A DNA stretch of 22,596 bases. Origin: Methylotenera_A sp036675645. GTDB taxonomy: Bacteria; Pseudomonadota; Gammaproteobacteria; Burkholderiales; Methylophilaceae. The stretch spans positions 1-22,596 of the forward strand of contig JAKFEP010000038.1 in NCBI GenBank assembly GCA_036675645.1. Reading direction: 5' to 3'. This document shows positions 1 through 5,845 of the stretch, one piece after another. Every line of letters starts with the position of its first letter. Within the stretch, counting starts at the first letter, position 1. The position numbers and the translations under genes were made by a program. The notes under the pieces are model-generated. The model did not search any database and was not told where the DNA came from. It was given only the letters and a program-made list of their open reading frames with translations.

Positions 1-837
1 AACACCTGCAGCTAACAGCACTAAAGGACGTTCATGTTTCTCAGTGACGTCAAGGAAAAATTCCCCACAAGGTGAAGCAATTTCCAGCGTGGCACCCGCC
101 TCAATTTCATGATGCAAAAAGTTTGATACGAAACCATCAGGCGTTCCGGCTTTTATGCCTATTTCCCGCTTAACACTAATCCTAAACCAATCTTGTCCAG
201 GTTTATCTGAAAGGCTGTAATTGCGCATTGTAGTTTGGCCGTTAGGGGTTTGTACCCTAACTGTAATATATTGCCCAGGCTTGAATTTTGGTAGTTCACC
301 GCCATCAGCGGGCACAAGATAAAACGAAGTAATTACGTCACTTTCCCTTTCTTTTCTTGCCACGCGGAATGACTTGAATCCTTCCCAACCACCGGGCATA
401 TCTGCATGCTCAGTGTAAATCTGTTTTTCTCGGCCAATCATGATATCTGCTAAAAATCCGTAAGCTTCCCCCCACGCATTAACCACTTCGTCAGTCGCCC
501 CTTCACCGAGTACCTCTCGAATGGAAGCAAGTAAGTTTTCCCCCACGATGGGGTAATGTTCGGGTTTTATTTGCAGCGATACATGTTTCTGTGCAATCAA
601 CTCAACTGCGCCGCCTAATACTTCCAGATTATCGATATTGGCTGCATAGGCACAAATGGCGCCAGCCAAAGCCTTTTGCTGCAGGCCAGCGCTTTGATTT
701 GCCGGGTTAAAGTAGGGTGCCACTTCTGGATTATGCAAGAACATCCGCTTATAAAAATGTCTGGTCAGTGTTTCCCCATTCTCCTGCAAGATAGGGGCTG
801 TGGATTTAACAAATGCAATGGTTTGTTCGCTTAACAT
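1..837 (-). CDS. hmp: Flavohaemoglobin (nitric oxide dioxygenase), partial
   Basis: The reading frame is open from an ATG at 835-837 down to base 1, giving 279 codons without a stop; the C-terminal NAD-binding part lies outside the window. The protein opens MLSEQTIAFVKSTAPILQEN and has a globin domain at about residues 1-140. Its haem-proximal histidine is H85 (KHVSL) and its B-helix tyrosine is Y29 (HFYKRM), the same positions as in E. coli Hmp. An FAD-binding domain follows, with the RNYSLSD flavin motif and GTPDGFVSNFLH. Known members use haem, FAD and NAD(P)H to oxidise nitric oxide to nitrate in the cytoplasm. The gene lies directly downstream of nsrR, the NO-sensing repressor, but a terminator-like hairpin separates them, so it probably has its own promoter. 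The identification is firm; only the truncation limits it. Confidence 0.95.
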   Translation of the reverse strand, partial: MLSEQTIAFVKSTAPILQENGETLTRHFYKRMFLHNPEVAPYFNPANQSAGLQQKALAGAICAYAANIDNLEVLGGAVELIAQKHVSLQIKPEHYPIVGENLLASIREVLGEGATDEVVNAWGEAYGFLADIMIGREKQIYTEHADMPGGWEGFKSFRVARKERESDVITSFYLVPADGGELPKFKPGQYITVRVQTPNGQTTMRNYSLSDKPGQDWFRISVKREIGIKAGTPDGFVSNFLHHEIEAGATLEIASPCGEFFLDVTEKHERPLVLLAAGV

Positions 838-883
838 AATTTCCTTTTCATTATTGATGATAACATTTTGCTTATTTTAATAA

Positions 884-896
884 GTATATTAAATAC
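884..896 (-). promoter_or_regulatory. Possible degenerate NsrR operator before hmp
   Basis: The sequence GTATATTAAATAC is a near-palindrome (GTAT...ATAC outer arms) about 50 bp upstream of the hmp start. Its spacing resembles the good NsrR site before nsrR, but it lacks the ATGCA half-site core. Regulation of hmp by NsrR is established in related bacteria; assigning this exact site is a weak inference. Confidence 0.25.
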
Positions 897-904
897 CACA
901 TTTA

Positions 905-939
905 AATTAAAAATAAGAGCAGTACATTGGACTGCTCTC
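905..939 (-). terminator. Rho-independent terminator after nsrR
   Basis: Just past the nsrR stop, AGAGCAGT (916-923) and ACTGCTCT (931-938) form a perfect 8-bp stem with a 7-nt loop. In the minus-strand direction it is followed by a T-rich run (the complement of 905-915). This is the layout of an intrinsic terminator for nsrR and would insulate hmp from nsrR transcription. Confidence 0.7.
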
Positions 940-1410
940 TTAGTGAACTGTGGAGCTATCTAGATAAATTTCCATAAACCCTTTATGCATTTTAACAATC
1001 TCTTTAGCTGCCAATCCATTTGTTACATCTGTTAACGTAAGTTGATCTAGTACATTAAAAAAGGCTGCATAAGCGCTTGCAAGTGCTATTTTTAGTTCGC
1101 ATCCAGTTTTAAGTCTACATTGAAGTTTTTCACAATCGATAACTTCAGTGTGACCTTCAAGCACTCTCAATACATGACCCATATTGATATTAGCGGGCTC
1201 CATTGCTAAACGCAGACCACCGGATCGACCTCTAATCGCTTCAATCCAACCATTCTTAACCAACTTACCAGACACCTTAGCTAGATGATTTCTTGGAATG
1301 TTAAACTGACTTGAGACTTCTGCTAATGTGATTGCAGGTGCTTCTCTTCGCTCGTTTGCGAGATACATTAATAGACGTAAGCCAATATCTGAAAACTGTG
1401 TGAGTTGCAT
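940..1410 (-). CDS. nsrR: Rrf2-family nitric-oxide-sensing repressor NsrR
   Basis: This 156-residue protein opens MQLTQFSDIGLRLLMYLA, very close to known NsrR proteins. It has an Rrf2 winged helix-turn-helix (about residues 1-85, with IPRNHLAKV as recognition helix and the IRGRSGGLRLA wing). Three cysteines, C93, C98 and C104, have the C-x4-C-x5-C spacing that binds the [Fe-S] cluster in NsrR. In the family, NO damages the cluster and releases DNA, derepressing hmp and other NO-defence genes. The genomic link to hmp and a near-perfect NsrR operator 18 bp upstream of the start codon support NsrR over IscR or other Rrf2 members. The operator position implies autorepression. Confidence 0.95.
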   Translation of the reverse strand: MQLTQFSDIGLRLLMYLANERREAPAITLAEVSSQFNIPRNHLAKVSGKLVKNGWIEAIRGRSGGLRLAMEPANINMGHVLRVLEGHTEVIDCEKLQCRLKTGCELKIALASAYAAFFNVLDQLTLTDVTNGLAAKEIVKMHKGFMEIYLDSSTVH

Positions 1411-1427
1411 ATCTCAGGAGTGTATAT

Positions 1428-1450
1428 AAGATGCATTTAAAATGCAACTT
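1428..1450. promoter_or_regulatory. NsrR operator in the nsrR promoter
   Basis: Two 9-base arms, AAGATGCAT and ATGCAACTT, are separated by TTAAA; the arms are inverted repeats with one mismatch. This agrees almost base for base with the published NsrR consensus of two ATGCAT-type half sites. It lies 18 bp upstream of the nsrR start, so it should mediate autoregulation. The gene on the other side ends towards this site, so only nsrR is a likely target. Confidence 0.88.
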
Positions 1451-1587
1451 ATATCATGCTCGTAGGTTAGGTGTCCGAAACTGGCCGAAATAGTTGGTCT
1501 TTAATGGCTGAAAATTGATACTTCATTAAGATAAATGCACACCTGGGAAATCATCTTGGAGTCCATCTTCATTAATCAATGCTCATG

Positions 1588-2010
1588 TCACTTTAGATTT
1601 TTTGCCTTCAGACTATTAGGCTGCCTAAGTCGATTTTTTCCAGCAATGCTGAGTAGACGAAGAAATTTTGGGCATTCAAAATGGTTGGGTGCTTGGCAAA
1701 CGGCTGCGTGACGGAGTCCATCACGCATGGCCGTCAGCTCTGTAATTTTTTTGTCCAGCTCACTCGCTTTGGTTGAGAGCAGCTCTCTGTTAATCACTGG
1801 CCCATCAGGTGTAAACATTTCATAGATTTCTTCTAAGGAAAACCCCACATTCCGCCCCAGCGATATTAACGCTAGCCGCTCTACTACATTAGGACTGAAT
1901 AAGCGGCGTAAACCATTGCGGCCATACGATTTAATCAGACCTTTCTCTTCATAAAATCTTAACGTTGAAGCGGGTAACCCCGATACTTTCGCAACCTCAG
2001 CAATATCCAT
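1588..2010 (-). CDS. MerR-family regulator with CueR-like C-x7-C loop
   Basis: This 140-residue protein has an N-terminal MerR winged helix-turn-helix (about residues 1-68: MDIAEVAKVSGLPASTLRFY, then EEKGLI), a dimerisation helix (about 75-103) and a C-terminal loop with two cysteines, C105 and C113. The C-x7-C-P spacing of this loop is the same as in the copper sensor CueR. It does not have the four-cysteine cluster of SoxR. It is divergent from a TauE/SafE exporter gene, with a MerR-type promoter between them, so it most likely activates that exporter. The inducer is unknown: the cysteine loop suggests a soft metal or a thiol/sulfur signal, while the operator core resembles SoxR boxes. Confidence 0.85.
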   Translation of the reverse strand: MDIAEVAKVSGLPASTLRFYEEKGLIKSYGRNGLRRLFSPNVVERLALISLGRNVGFSLEEIYEMFTPDGPVINRELLSTKASELDKKITELTAMRDGLRHAAVCQAPNHFECPKFLRLLSIAGKNRLRQPNSLKAKNLK

Positions 2011-2034
2011 TATTTCACCTATTCAAATTAATGC

Positions 2035-2065
2035 TTGACTTCAAGTCGACTTGAACTTTTATCCT
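2035..2065 (+). promoter_or_regulatory. MerR-type promoter with palindromic operator
   Basis: A -35 box TTGACT (2035-2040) and a -10 box TATCCT (2060-2065) are separated by 19 bp, the over-long spacer typical of MerR-activated promoters. The perfect 16-bp palindrome TTCAAGTCGACTTGAA (2040-2055) lies in that spacer. Its CAAGT-N2-ACTTG core is the one found in SoxR boxes. The promoter faces the TauE/SafE gene, and the MerR gene starts about 25 bp away on the other strand, so one dimer can control both. Confidence 0.85.
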
Positions 2066-2148
2066 ACTCTCAATGCATTACTAAATACAATATTTTGCTA
2101 TTAAGTAGCTTGCATATTATGGATATTTGAATAGGTTAAGGAGTCGAT

Positions 2149-2952
2149 ATGCTGAATATTGAATGGATAATTTTATACATTGCCTTGGGTGCTTTTGTTG
2201 GCTTTATGTCTGGCCTGCTAGGAGTTGGCGGGGGTGGATTACTTGTTCCTCTGCTAGTATCTATCTTTATCTATCAAGGGATAAGCCCAGATAGTGTTGT
2301 GCATTTGGCATTAGCTACCTCTTTAGCCTGCATGATTGTTTCTTCAACATCAAGTATGCGCTCACATGCTTCTCAAGGTACTGTCATGTGGGATGTCGTT
2401 AAAGGTATGGCACCTGGCATTATGTTGGGCGCATTTATCGCGACTCAAGTTGCTAGTCACGTTAACTCAACCTACATTGCTATATTTTTTGCAATGTTTA
2501 TGGCGCTCGTAGCGTTGCAGACATTTCTTAAATGGCAGCCAAAGCCAAGTAAGCAACCAAGAACCCTGCTTGGATTAATTGTGGCTGGAATAGGAATTGG
2601 TTCGGTCTCTGCACTTGCTGCGGTGGGCGGTGGCTTATTAACAGTGGTGTATATGGGTTATAAGAATATAGATATTAAAAGAGCAATTGGCACTTCTGCT
2701 GCAATTGGACTTCCCATAGCCATCGCTGGCACCATTGGCTACATGCTGAATGGCTGGACTACAACTTTAGATAAACCCCATACCCTTGGATTTATCTATG
2801 TTCCAGCATTTTTAGCCATATCTATTGCTAGCGCCATTTCAGCTCCTTATGGAGCTCACTGTTCCCATGATATGCCTGAAGCTAAACTGAAAAAAATATT
2901 CGCCATAGTCTGTTTGGCTTTGAGTATAAAGATGTTAGTTTCATTTTGGTAA
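2149..2952 (+). CDS. TauE/SafE-family anion exporter
   Basis: This 267-residue polytopic membrane protein has about eight hydrophobic segments in two homologous halves. Each half carries a glycine-rich signature: SGLLGVGGGGLLVPLL near residues 21-36 and ALAAVGGGLLTVVYMGY near 155-171. This is the TauE/SafE (former DUF81) family, whose characterised members export sulfite, sulfoacetate or related organosulfur anions across the inner membrane. A strong Shine-Dalgarno (AAGGAG) lies about 6 nt before the ATG. The MerR-type promoter upstream suggests induction by the divergent regulator. The substrate cannot be read from the sequence. Confidence 0.88.
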   Translation: MLNIEWIILYIALGAFVGFMSGLLGVGGGGLLVPLLVSIFIYQGISPDSVVHLALATSLACMIVSSTSSMRSHASQGTVMWDVVKGMAPGIMLGAFIATQVASHVNSTYIAIFFAMFMALVALQTFLKWQPKPSKQPRTLLGLIVAGIGIGSVSALAAVGGGLLTVVYMGYKNIDIKRAIGTSAAIGLPIAIAGTIGYMLNGWTTTLDKPHTLGFIYVPAFLAISIASAISAPYGAHCSHDMPEAKLKKIFAIVCLALSIKMLVSFW

Positions 2953-2986
2953 TTCTGCAGTTTTGATATTGGCGGATGAATGCTAT

Positions 2987-3015
2987 GGGCCGATTGATGT
3001 CGTCGCATTCGGCCC
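2987..3015. repeat. Inverted repeat in the TauE-yccF gap
   Basis: GGGCCGA (2987-2993) pairs with TCGGCCC (3009-3015) around a 15-nt loop. It lies 34 bp after the exporter stop and contains one copy of the recurring GTC-NN-CTTTGGGCCGA motif. There is no T-run directly after the stem on the plus strand, so it is not a convincing terminator. It may be a degenerate small repeat element. Confidence 0.45.
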
Positions 3016-3024
3016 AAAGCCGAC
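3008..3024 (-). repeat. Dispersed motif GTC-NN-CTTTGGGCCGA, copy 1
   Basis: On the minus strand this reads GTCGGCTTTGGGCCGAA. The same core recurs at 3631-3647, 10156-10172 and, with a 2-bp deletion, 17947-17961; a weaker copy lies at 3588-3602. All copies are intergenic. The function is unknown. Confidence 0.5.
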
Positions 3025-3157
3025 GTTAAAAAAATATCCAAAACATACTTTCGAAATTATGTTACAAATATCAACGGACTATTCTTAGTCCGCAATGAAT
3101 TACGATTGCAAGAAAATATATTAAATAAATCACTTATTTAATTATTGGGAGAATACT

Positions 3158-3553
3158 TTGACTTTAATTGGCAATATTATTTGGTTCGTTTTTGGCGGTC
3201 TGATTATGGGCTTAGCATGGTGGCTAGCTGGCATTTTATGTTTCATCAGTATTATCGGCATTCCATGGGGTAAAGCTTGTTTTGTGATTGGTCAATTTAC
3301 TTTTTGGCCATTTGGGAAGGAAGCAGTCAGTAGAAAGCATAAGTCTGGTAAGGATGATATTGGCACAGGTACGCTAGGCTTAATCGGCAATGTTTTCTGG
3401 TTAATCTTTATGGGTATTTGGTTAGCTATCGGACATTTAGTCTCAGGTATCCTATGTTGCATAACTATCATAGGCATTCCTTTCGGGATACAACATTTTA
3501 AATTGGTTCCGATATCACTAATGCCAATTGGCATGACTGTTGTGGATAAGTAA
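3158..3553 (+). CDS. yccF: YccF-domain inner membrane protein
   Basis: This 131-residue protein contains two tandem copies of the short YccF domain. Each begins with a GNIxWxxFxG-like segment (residues about 5-14 and 76-85) and ends in an IIGIPxG motif (IIGIPWGKA and IIGIPFGIQ). Both copies are strongly hydrophobic, giving about four membrane segments. YccF proteins are widespread inner membrane proteins without an established biochemical role. The start is TTG at 3158, chosen because GGGAGA (3147-3152) precedes it by 5 nt and the family N-terminus begins here. It appears to be a single-gene unit. Confidence 0.88.
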   Translation: MTLIGNIIWFVFGGLIMGLAWWLAGILCFISIIGIPWGKACFVIGQFTFWPFGKEAVSRKHKSGKDDIGTGTLGLIGNVFWLIFMGIWLAIGHLVSGILCCITIIGIPFGIQHFKLVPISLMPIGMTVVDK

Positions 3554-3630
3554 TTTAAAAGTCTGACTAACTAATTACAAGCAAACCAATCCCAAAGCAG
3601 ACCTTTAGTAACACAATCTTGCCTGTTTGA

Positions 3631-3647
3631 TTCGGCCCAAAGTAGAC
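3631..3647 (-). repeat. Dispersed motif GTC-NN-CTTTGGGCCGA, copy 2
   Basis: On the minus strand this reads GTCTACTTTGGGCCGAA. It abuts the outer edge of the attC-like site at 3648, so it marks the junction of the sodC cassette with the flanking chromosome. Confidence 0.5.
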
Positions 3648-3707
3648 ATTTAACGTTTGAGCTCAGACCGCGGCCCGTTATGGCCGTCGGCCTGCAGCGA
3701 GTTGTAG
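3648..3707 (-). other. Integron attC-like site downstream of sodC
   Basis: Read on the minus strand, this 60-bp imperfect palindrome runs from an R''-like CTACAAC (3701-3707) to a perfect R' core GTTAAAT (consensus GTTRRRY, 3648-3654). The inner arms GGCCGACGGCC and GGCCGCGGTC pair with few mismatches, and TCAAACGTTAAAT matches the typical right end of an attC site. It begins 16 bp after the sodC stop codon, the compact gene-attC spacing of integron cassettes. No integrase gene is present in the window. Confidence 0.7.
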
Positions 3708-3723
3708 TCCACCTTACTAATTA

Positions 3724-4236
3724 TTATTTGACCACGCCACAAGCGACGCGCACTCCCCCGCCACCCAATGGCGCCGGATGATCAGAATGATTGTCTCCAC
3801 CTGCGTGAATCATGATTGAGCGACCAGCGAGATCTGCAACTTTTAAACGTGGCGCCAAGACGGGCTGCGACGCATTGCCTGAAGAATCAAAGTAGAGCGG
3901 CGGAAGATCACCCAAATGTCCTTCACCCCACGGCTCGCCGTGCTTGTTTGTACCGGCGGGATCAAGGTGATCTCCTGCCGCAAGAGCAGGAACCAACTTG
4001 CCGTCCTTTTCTTTTGCATCGCAACTCGGATTTTGGTGGACATGGAAACCATGTAGCCCCGTCGGGAGGCCGCGCAGTGAAGGCGTTAACACCAAGCCAT
4101 ATTTGGAATCAGAAGCAGTGATGCTTCCAATGGCAGCGCCAACTCCATTTTCATCCACCATGTTGATGCCAATTTCTGCACTTGCGGATGCTGTTGCTAG
4201 TGCAAGCAATGCAGCCAACGAAAGATTCCAATTCAT
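3724..4236 (-). CDS. sodC: Periplasmic Cu/Zn superoxide dismutase
   Basis: This 170-residue secreted enzyme converts superoxide to hydrogen peroxide and oxygen in the periplasm. The start at 4234-4236 was chosen because GGAGA lies 6 nt before it; two in-frame upstream ATGs (furthest at 4263) lack good ribosome binding sites. A signal peptide (MNWNLSLAALLALATASASA) precedes the mature chain. Metal ligands are visible as H65 and H67 (GFHVH), H90, H99, H107, D110 (GHLGD) and H144 (IMIHAGGDNHSDHP), with the C72-C166 disulfide pair; all match bacterial SodC. The gene is visibly richer in G and C than its neighbours. It lies between two attC-like sites in the same orientation, with only about 40 bp upstream and 16 bp downstream, so it looks like an integron cassette. 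Confidence 0.95.
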   Translation of the reverse strand: MNWNLSLAALLALATASASAEIGINMVDENGVGAAIGSITASDSKYGLVLTPSLRGLPTGLHGFHVHQNPSCDAKEKDGKLVPALAAGDHLDPAGTNKHGEPWGEGHLGDLPPLYFDSSGNASQPVLAPRLKVADLAGRSIMIHAGGDNHSDHPAPLGGGGVRVACGVVK

Positions 4237-4275
4237 TTTCATTCTCCATTGATGTTGCAACAAAAAACACTTGGG

Positions 4276-4335
4276 GGCTAACGTTTGACATGAGGGGCGT
4301 GCTTTAGTGCGTCCCGCTTGAATGATAGGTTAGAT
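4276..4335 (-). other. Integron attC-like site upstream of sodC
   Basis: Read on the minus strand, this 60-bp site begins with a perfect R'' core ATCTAAC (consensus RYYYAAC, 4329-4335) and ends with GTTAGCC (4276-4282, close to GTTRRRY). Internal segments CATTCAAGCGGGACGC and GTCAAACGTTAG are very close to the arms of the classic aadA-type attC site. It has the same orientation and length as the site downstream of sodC, so the two bound a unit of about 630 bp containing only sodC. Confidence 0.75.
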
Positions 4336-4342
4336 ATAAACA

Positions 4343-4528
4343 TTACTCTTTAAACCTAAATTTAGAATTTGTCACAGCTTTTAACATACCAAATAACCCT
4401 GCTAAAGCAAAAGCTAAAGAACAGTTGATAAATAGAATAGTCCCAGGGTATTTTTGCTTCATTTTATCGGACATTGCAAAATACAAACCAACTACCGCAA
4501 TAGTCAATAAAAGATGAGTTAAATTCAT
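4343..4528 (-). CDS. Small hydrophobic membrane protein of the iron operon
   Basis: This 61-residue protein starts at the ATG 4526-4528, two bases after the stop of the PepSY protein gene, with GGA 6 nt before the start, so translation is probably coupled. A longer open frame reaches back to 4597 but would overlap the upstream gene. Two hydrophobic helices are visible (LTHLLLTIAVVGLYFAM and a second of about 23 residues from TILFINC), joined by a basic loop (SDKMKQKYPG), with a lysine/arginine-rich C-terminus. I do not recognise the family. Its position suggests it assists the PepSY protein or is a small subunit. The stop is only 7 bp from the attC-like site. Confidence 0.65.
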   Translation of the reverse strand: MNLTHLLLTIAVVGLYFAMSDKMKQKYPGTILFINCSLAFALAGLFGMLKAVTNSKFRFKE

Positions 4529-4530
4529 TT

Positions 4531-5826
4531 TTATCCAACGCCAATTTTGATATTCTTTGAATACACGTATCTCCTGCGGGATGTGTGTTTGCGCCACCAG
4601 ACCACGATACCAGTCACACTAAGCATTGCCACAACTAAACCCATCGCAGAAATTAATATTCGCCCTGGCAAACCTAGTATGCGTCCAGAATGCAATGGGA
4701 ATTGTGCTTGTAAGAATATGTCGGCAAATGTGCCTTTCCATGGTTGACGGTCGCCTAGATATCTTCCATCTTGGCCATCGTAATATAAGCGTTTATGACC
4801 AACACCTCCAGCACCGTGCCCCTCTTCCGGATAATAGAACTGCACACCATAAATACCAAAGCCTTGGTTATAGAGCACACTGCCTGCAGGCTCGGGCCAT
4901 CCACGATTTTTTGCATCAGTTTGGGCTTTTGAAATTACCTCCCCAAATTGCTGTACTGGAGCTATCGGCGCATGTTTTGGAGCACGCGCACGTAAATCAA
5001 ATGGGGTTGGTGTGACATTTGAAACCTTAGACATAACGGGGAGGAACACTTCCCGATAAAGATTTAATGAAAATGCCGTAAAGGCAATGATAAACAGTAG
5101 CCCCCATGTCCAAAGCCCAAATGCACGGTGCAGGTCGAAGTTAAGCTTTGCAGCACCGTTAGCCCAGCGTACTTTCCATGCAGGCTGCCAGCGCTGCCAC
5201 CACGATTTGCTGGCTGAGATAGGTAAATAAAAGTCATCTGATTCATCATTTTTCTGCTCTGTCACCACAGCACGTCTTTTGGCTGGCAAGGTAAGGTAAA
5301 AACCAACAAAGCTATCTAAGGTCCACAAAATCGCAATAACCCCCAATAGCCAGATGCCCCAGCGGTCAGTTCCCCACATTTCCGGCAAATGCAGTGAGTA
5401 ATGTAGCTTGTACAAAAATGAAACAAAAGTTTCCTTGGTAATTGGCCACACTTGCCCCCACTGACGCTTTCCAAGTTCGTCACCAGTCACCGGGTCGATA
5501 AACACCTGATTGAAGCCTGGCTCATACAAACGGTTAGTATTTGGATTGCGTTTCGGGCTAACACCAAATCGCAATGACTCGCCGCGTTCAACGTTGAGCG
5601 GCAGACTAGTCACGCGCACCTCGGCATAGCGTGCTTCAATCTGCTTGGCAATTTCCACTGATGAAATCGGCGAACCAACACTTTGCGTTTCCATCAGGTG
5701 CGGATTGAGCCAGTCATCAAGTTCGTGATCCCAAGAAATGACCGCACCGGTCAGCCCGCTGAAAATTAAAAAGACTGCAATCAGCAAGCCGATATAACGG
5801 TGAAGAAGCGTGAAAATATAACGCAT
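4531..5826 (-). CDS. PepSY-TM membrane protein, probable siderophore-iron reductase
   Basis: This 431-residue inner membrane protein has four main membrane segments: residues about 10-32 (LHRYIGLLIAVFLIFSGLTG), 155-180, 237-257 and 388-411. A large periplasmic region carrying PepSY-type sequence lies between the first two segments. The HRYIGL start, the LHYSLHLP and LHRAFGLW histidine motifs and the GLPGRILISAMGL segment are typical of the PepSY-associated TM family found next to TonB receptors. Some relatives take part in ferric-siderophore reduction; histidines in the membrane helices are suited to haem binding. It starts 19 bp after the receptor gene, with AGGGA just before the ATG, so it is co-transcribed with the receptor. 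Confidence 0.85.
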   Translation of the reverse strand: MRYIFTLLHRYIGLLIAVFLIFSGLTGAVISWDHELDDWLNPHLMETQSVGSPISSVEIAKQIEARYAEVRVTSLPLNVERGESLRFGVSPKRNPNTNRLYEPGFNQVFIDPVTGDELGKRQWGQVWPITKETFVSFLYKLHYSLHLPEMWGTDRWGIWLLGVIAILWTLDSFVGFYLTLPAKRRAVVTEQKNDESDDFYLPISASKSWWQRWQPAWKVRWANGAAKLNFDLHRAFGLWTWGLLFIIAFTAFSLNLYREVFLPVMSKVSNVTPTPFDLRARAPKHAPIAPVQQFGEVISKAQTDAKNRGWPEPAGSVLYNQGFGIYGVQFYYPEEGHGAGGVGHKRLYYDGQDGRYLGDRQPWKGTFADIFLQAQFPLHSGRILGLPGRILISAMGLVVAMLSVTGIVVWWRKHTSRRRYVYSKNIKIGVG

Positions 5827-5845
5827 GATTCCCTAAAACCTGTCT

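Noticed and set aside
2987..3015. Hairpin as terminator of the TauE/SafE gene
   Set aside because: The loop is 15 nt and the stem is followed by AAAGCCGACG rather than a T-run, so it is kept only as an inverted repeat.
2856..3041. 61-codon minus-strand frame after the TauE/SafE gene
   Set aside because: It overlaps the end of the exporter gene, lacks a ribosome binding site and has no recognisable features.
4529..4597. Longer N-terminus for the small membrane protein
   Set aside because: It would overlap the PepSY gene by about 67 bp; the ATG at 4528 has a ribosome site and fits coupled translation.
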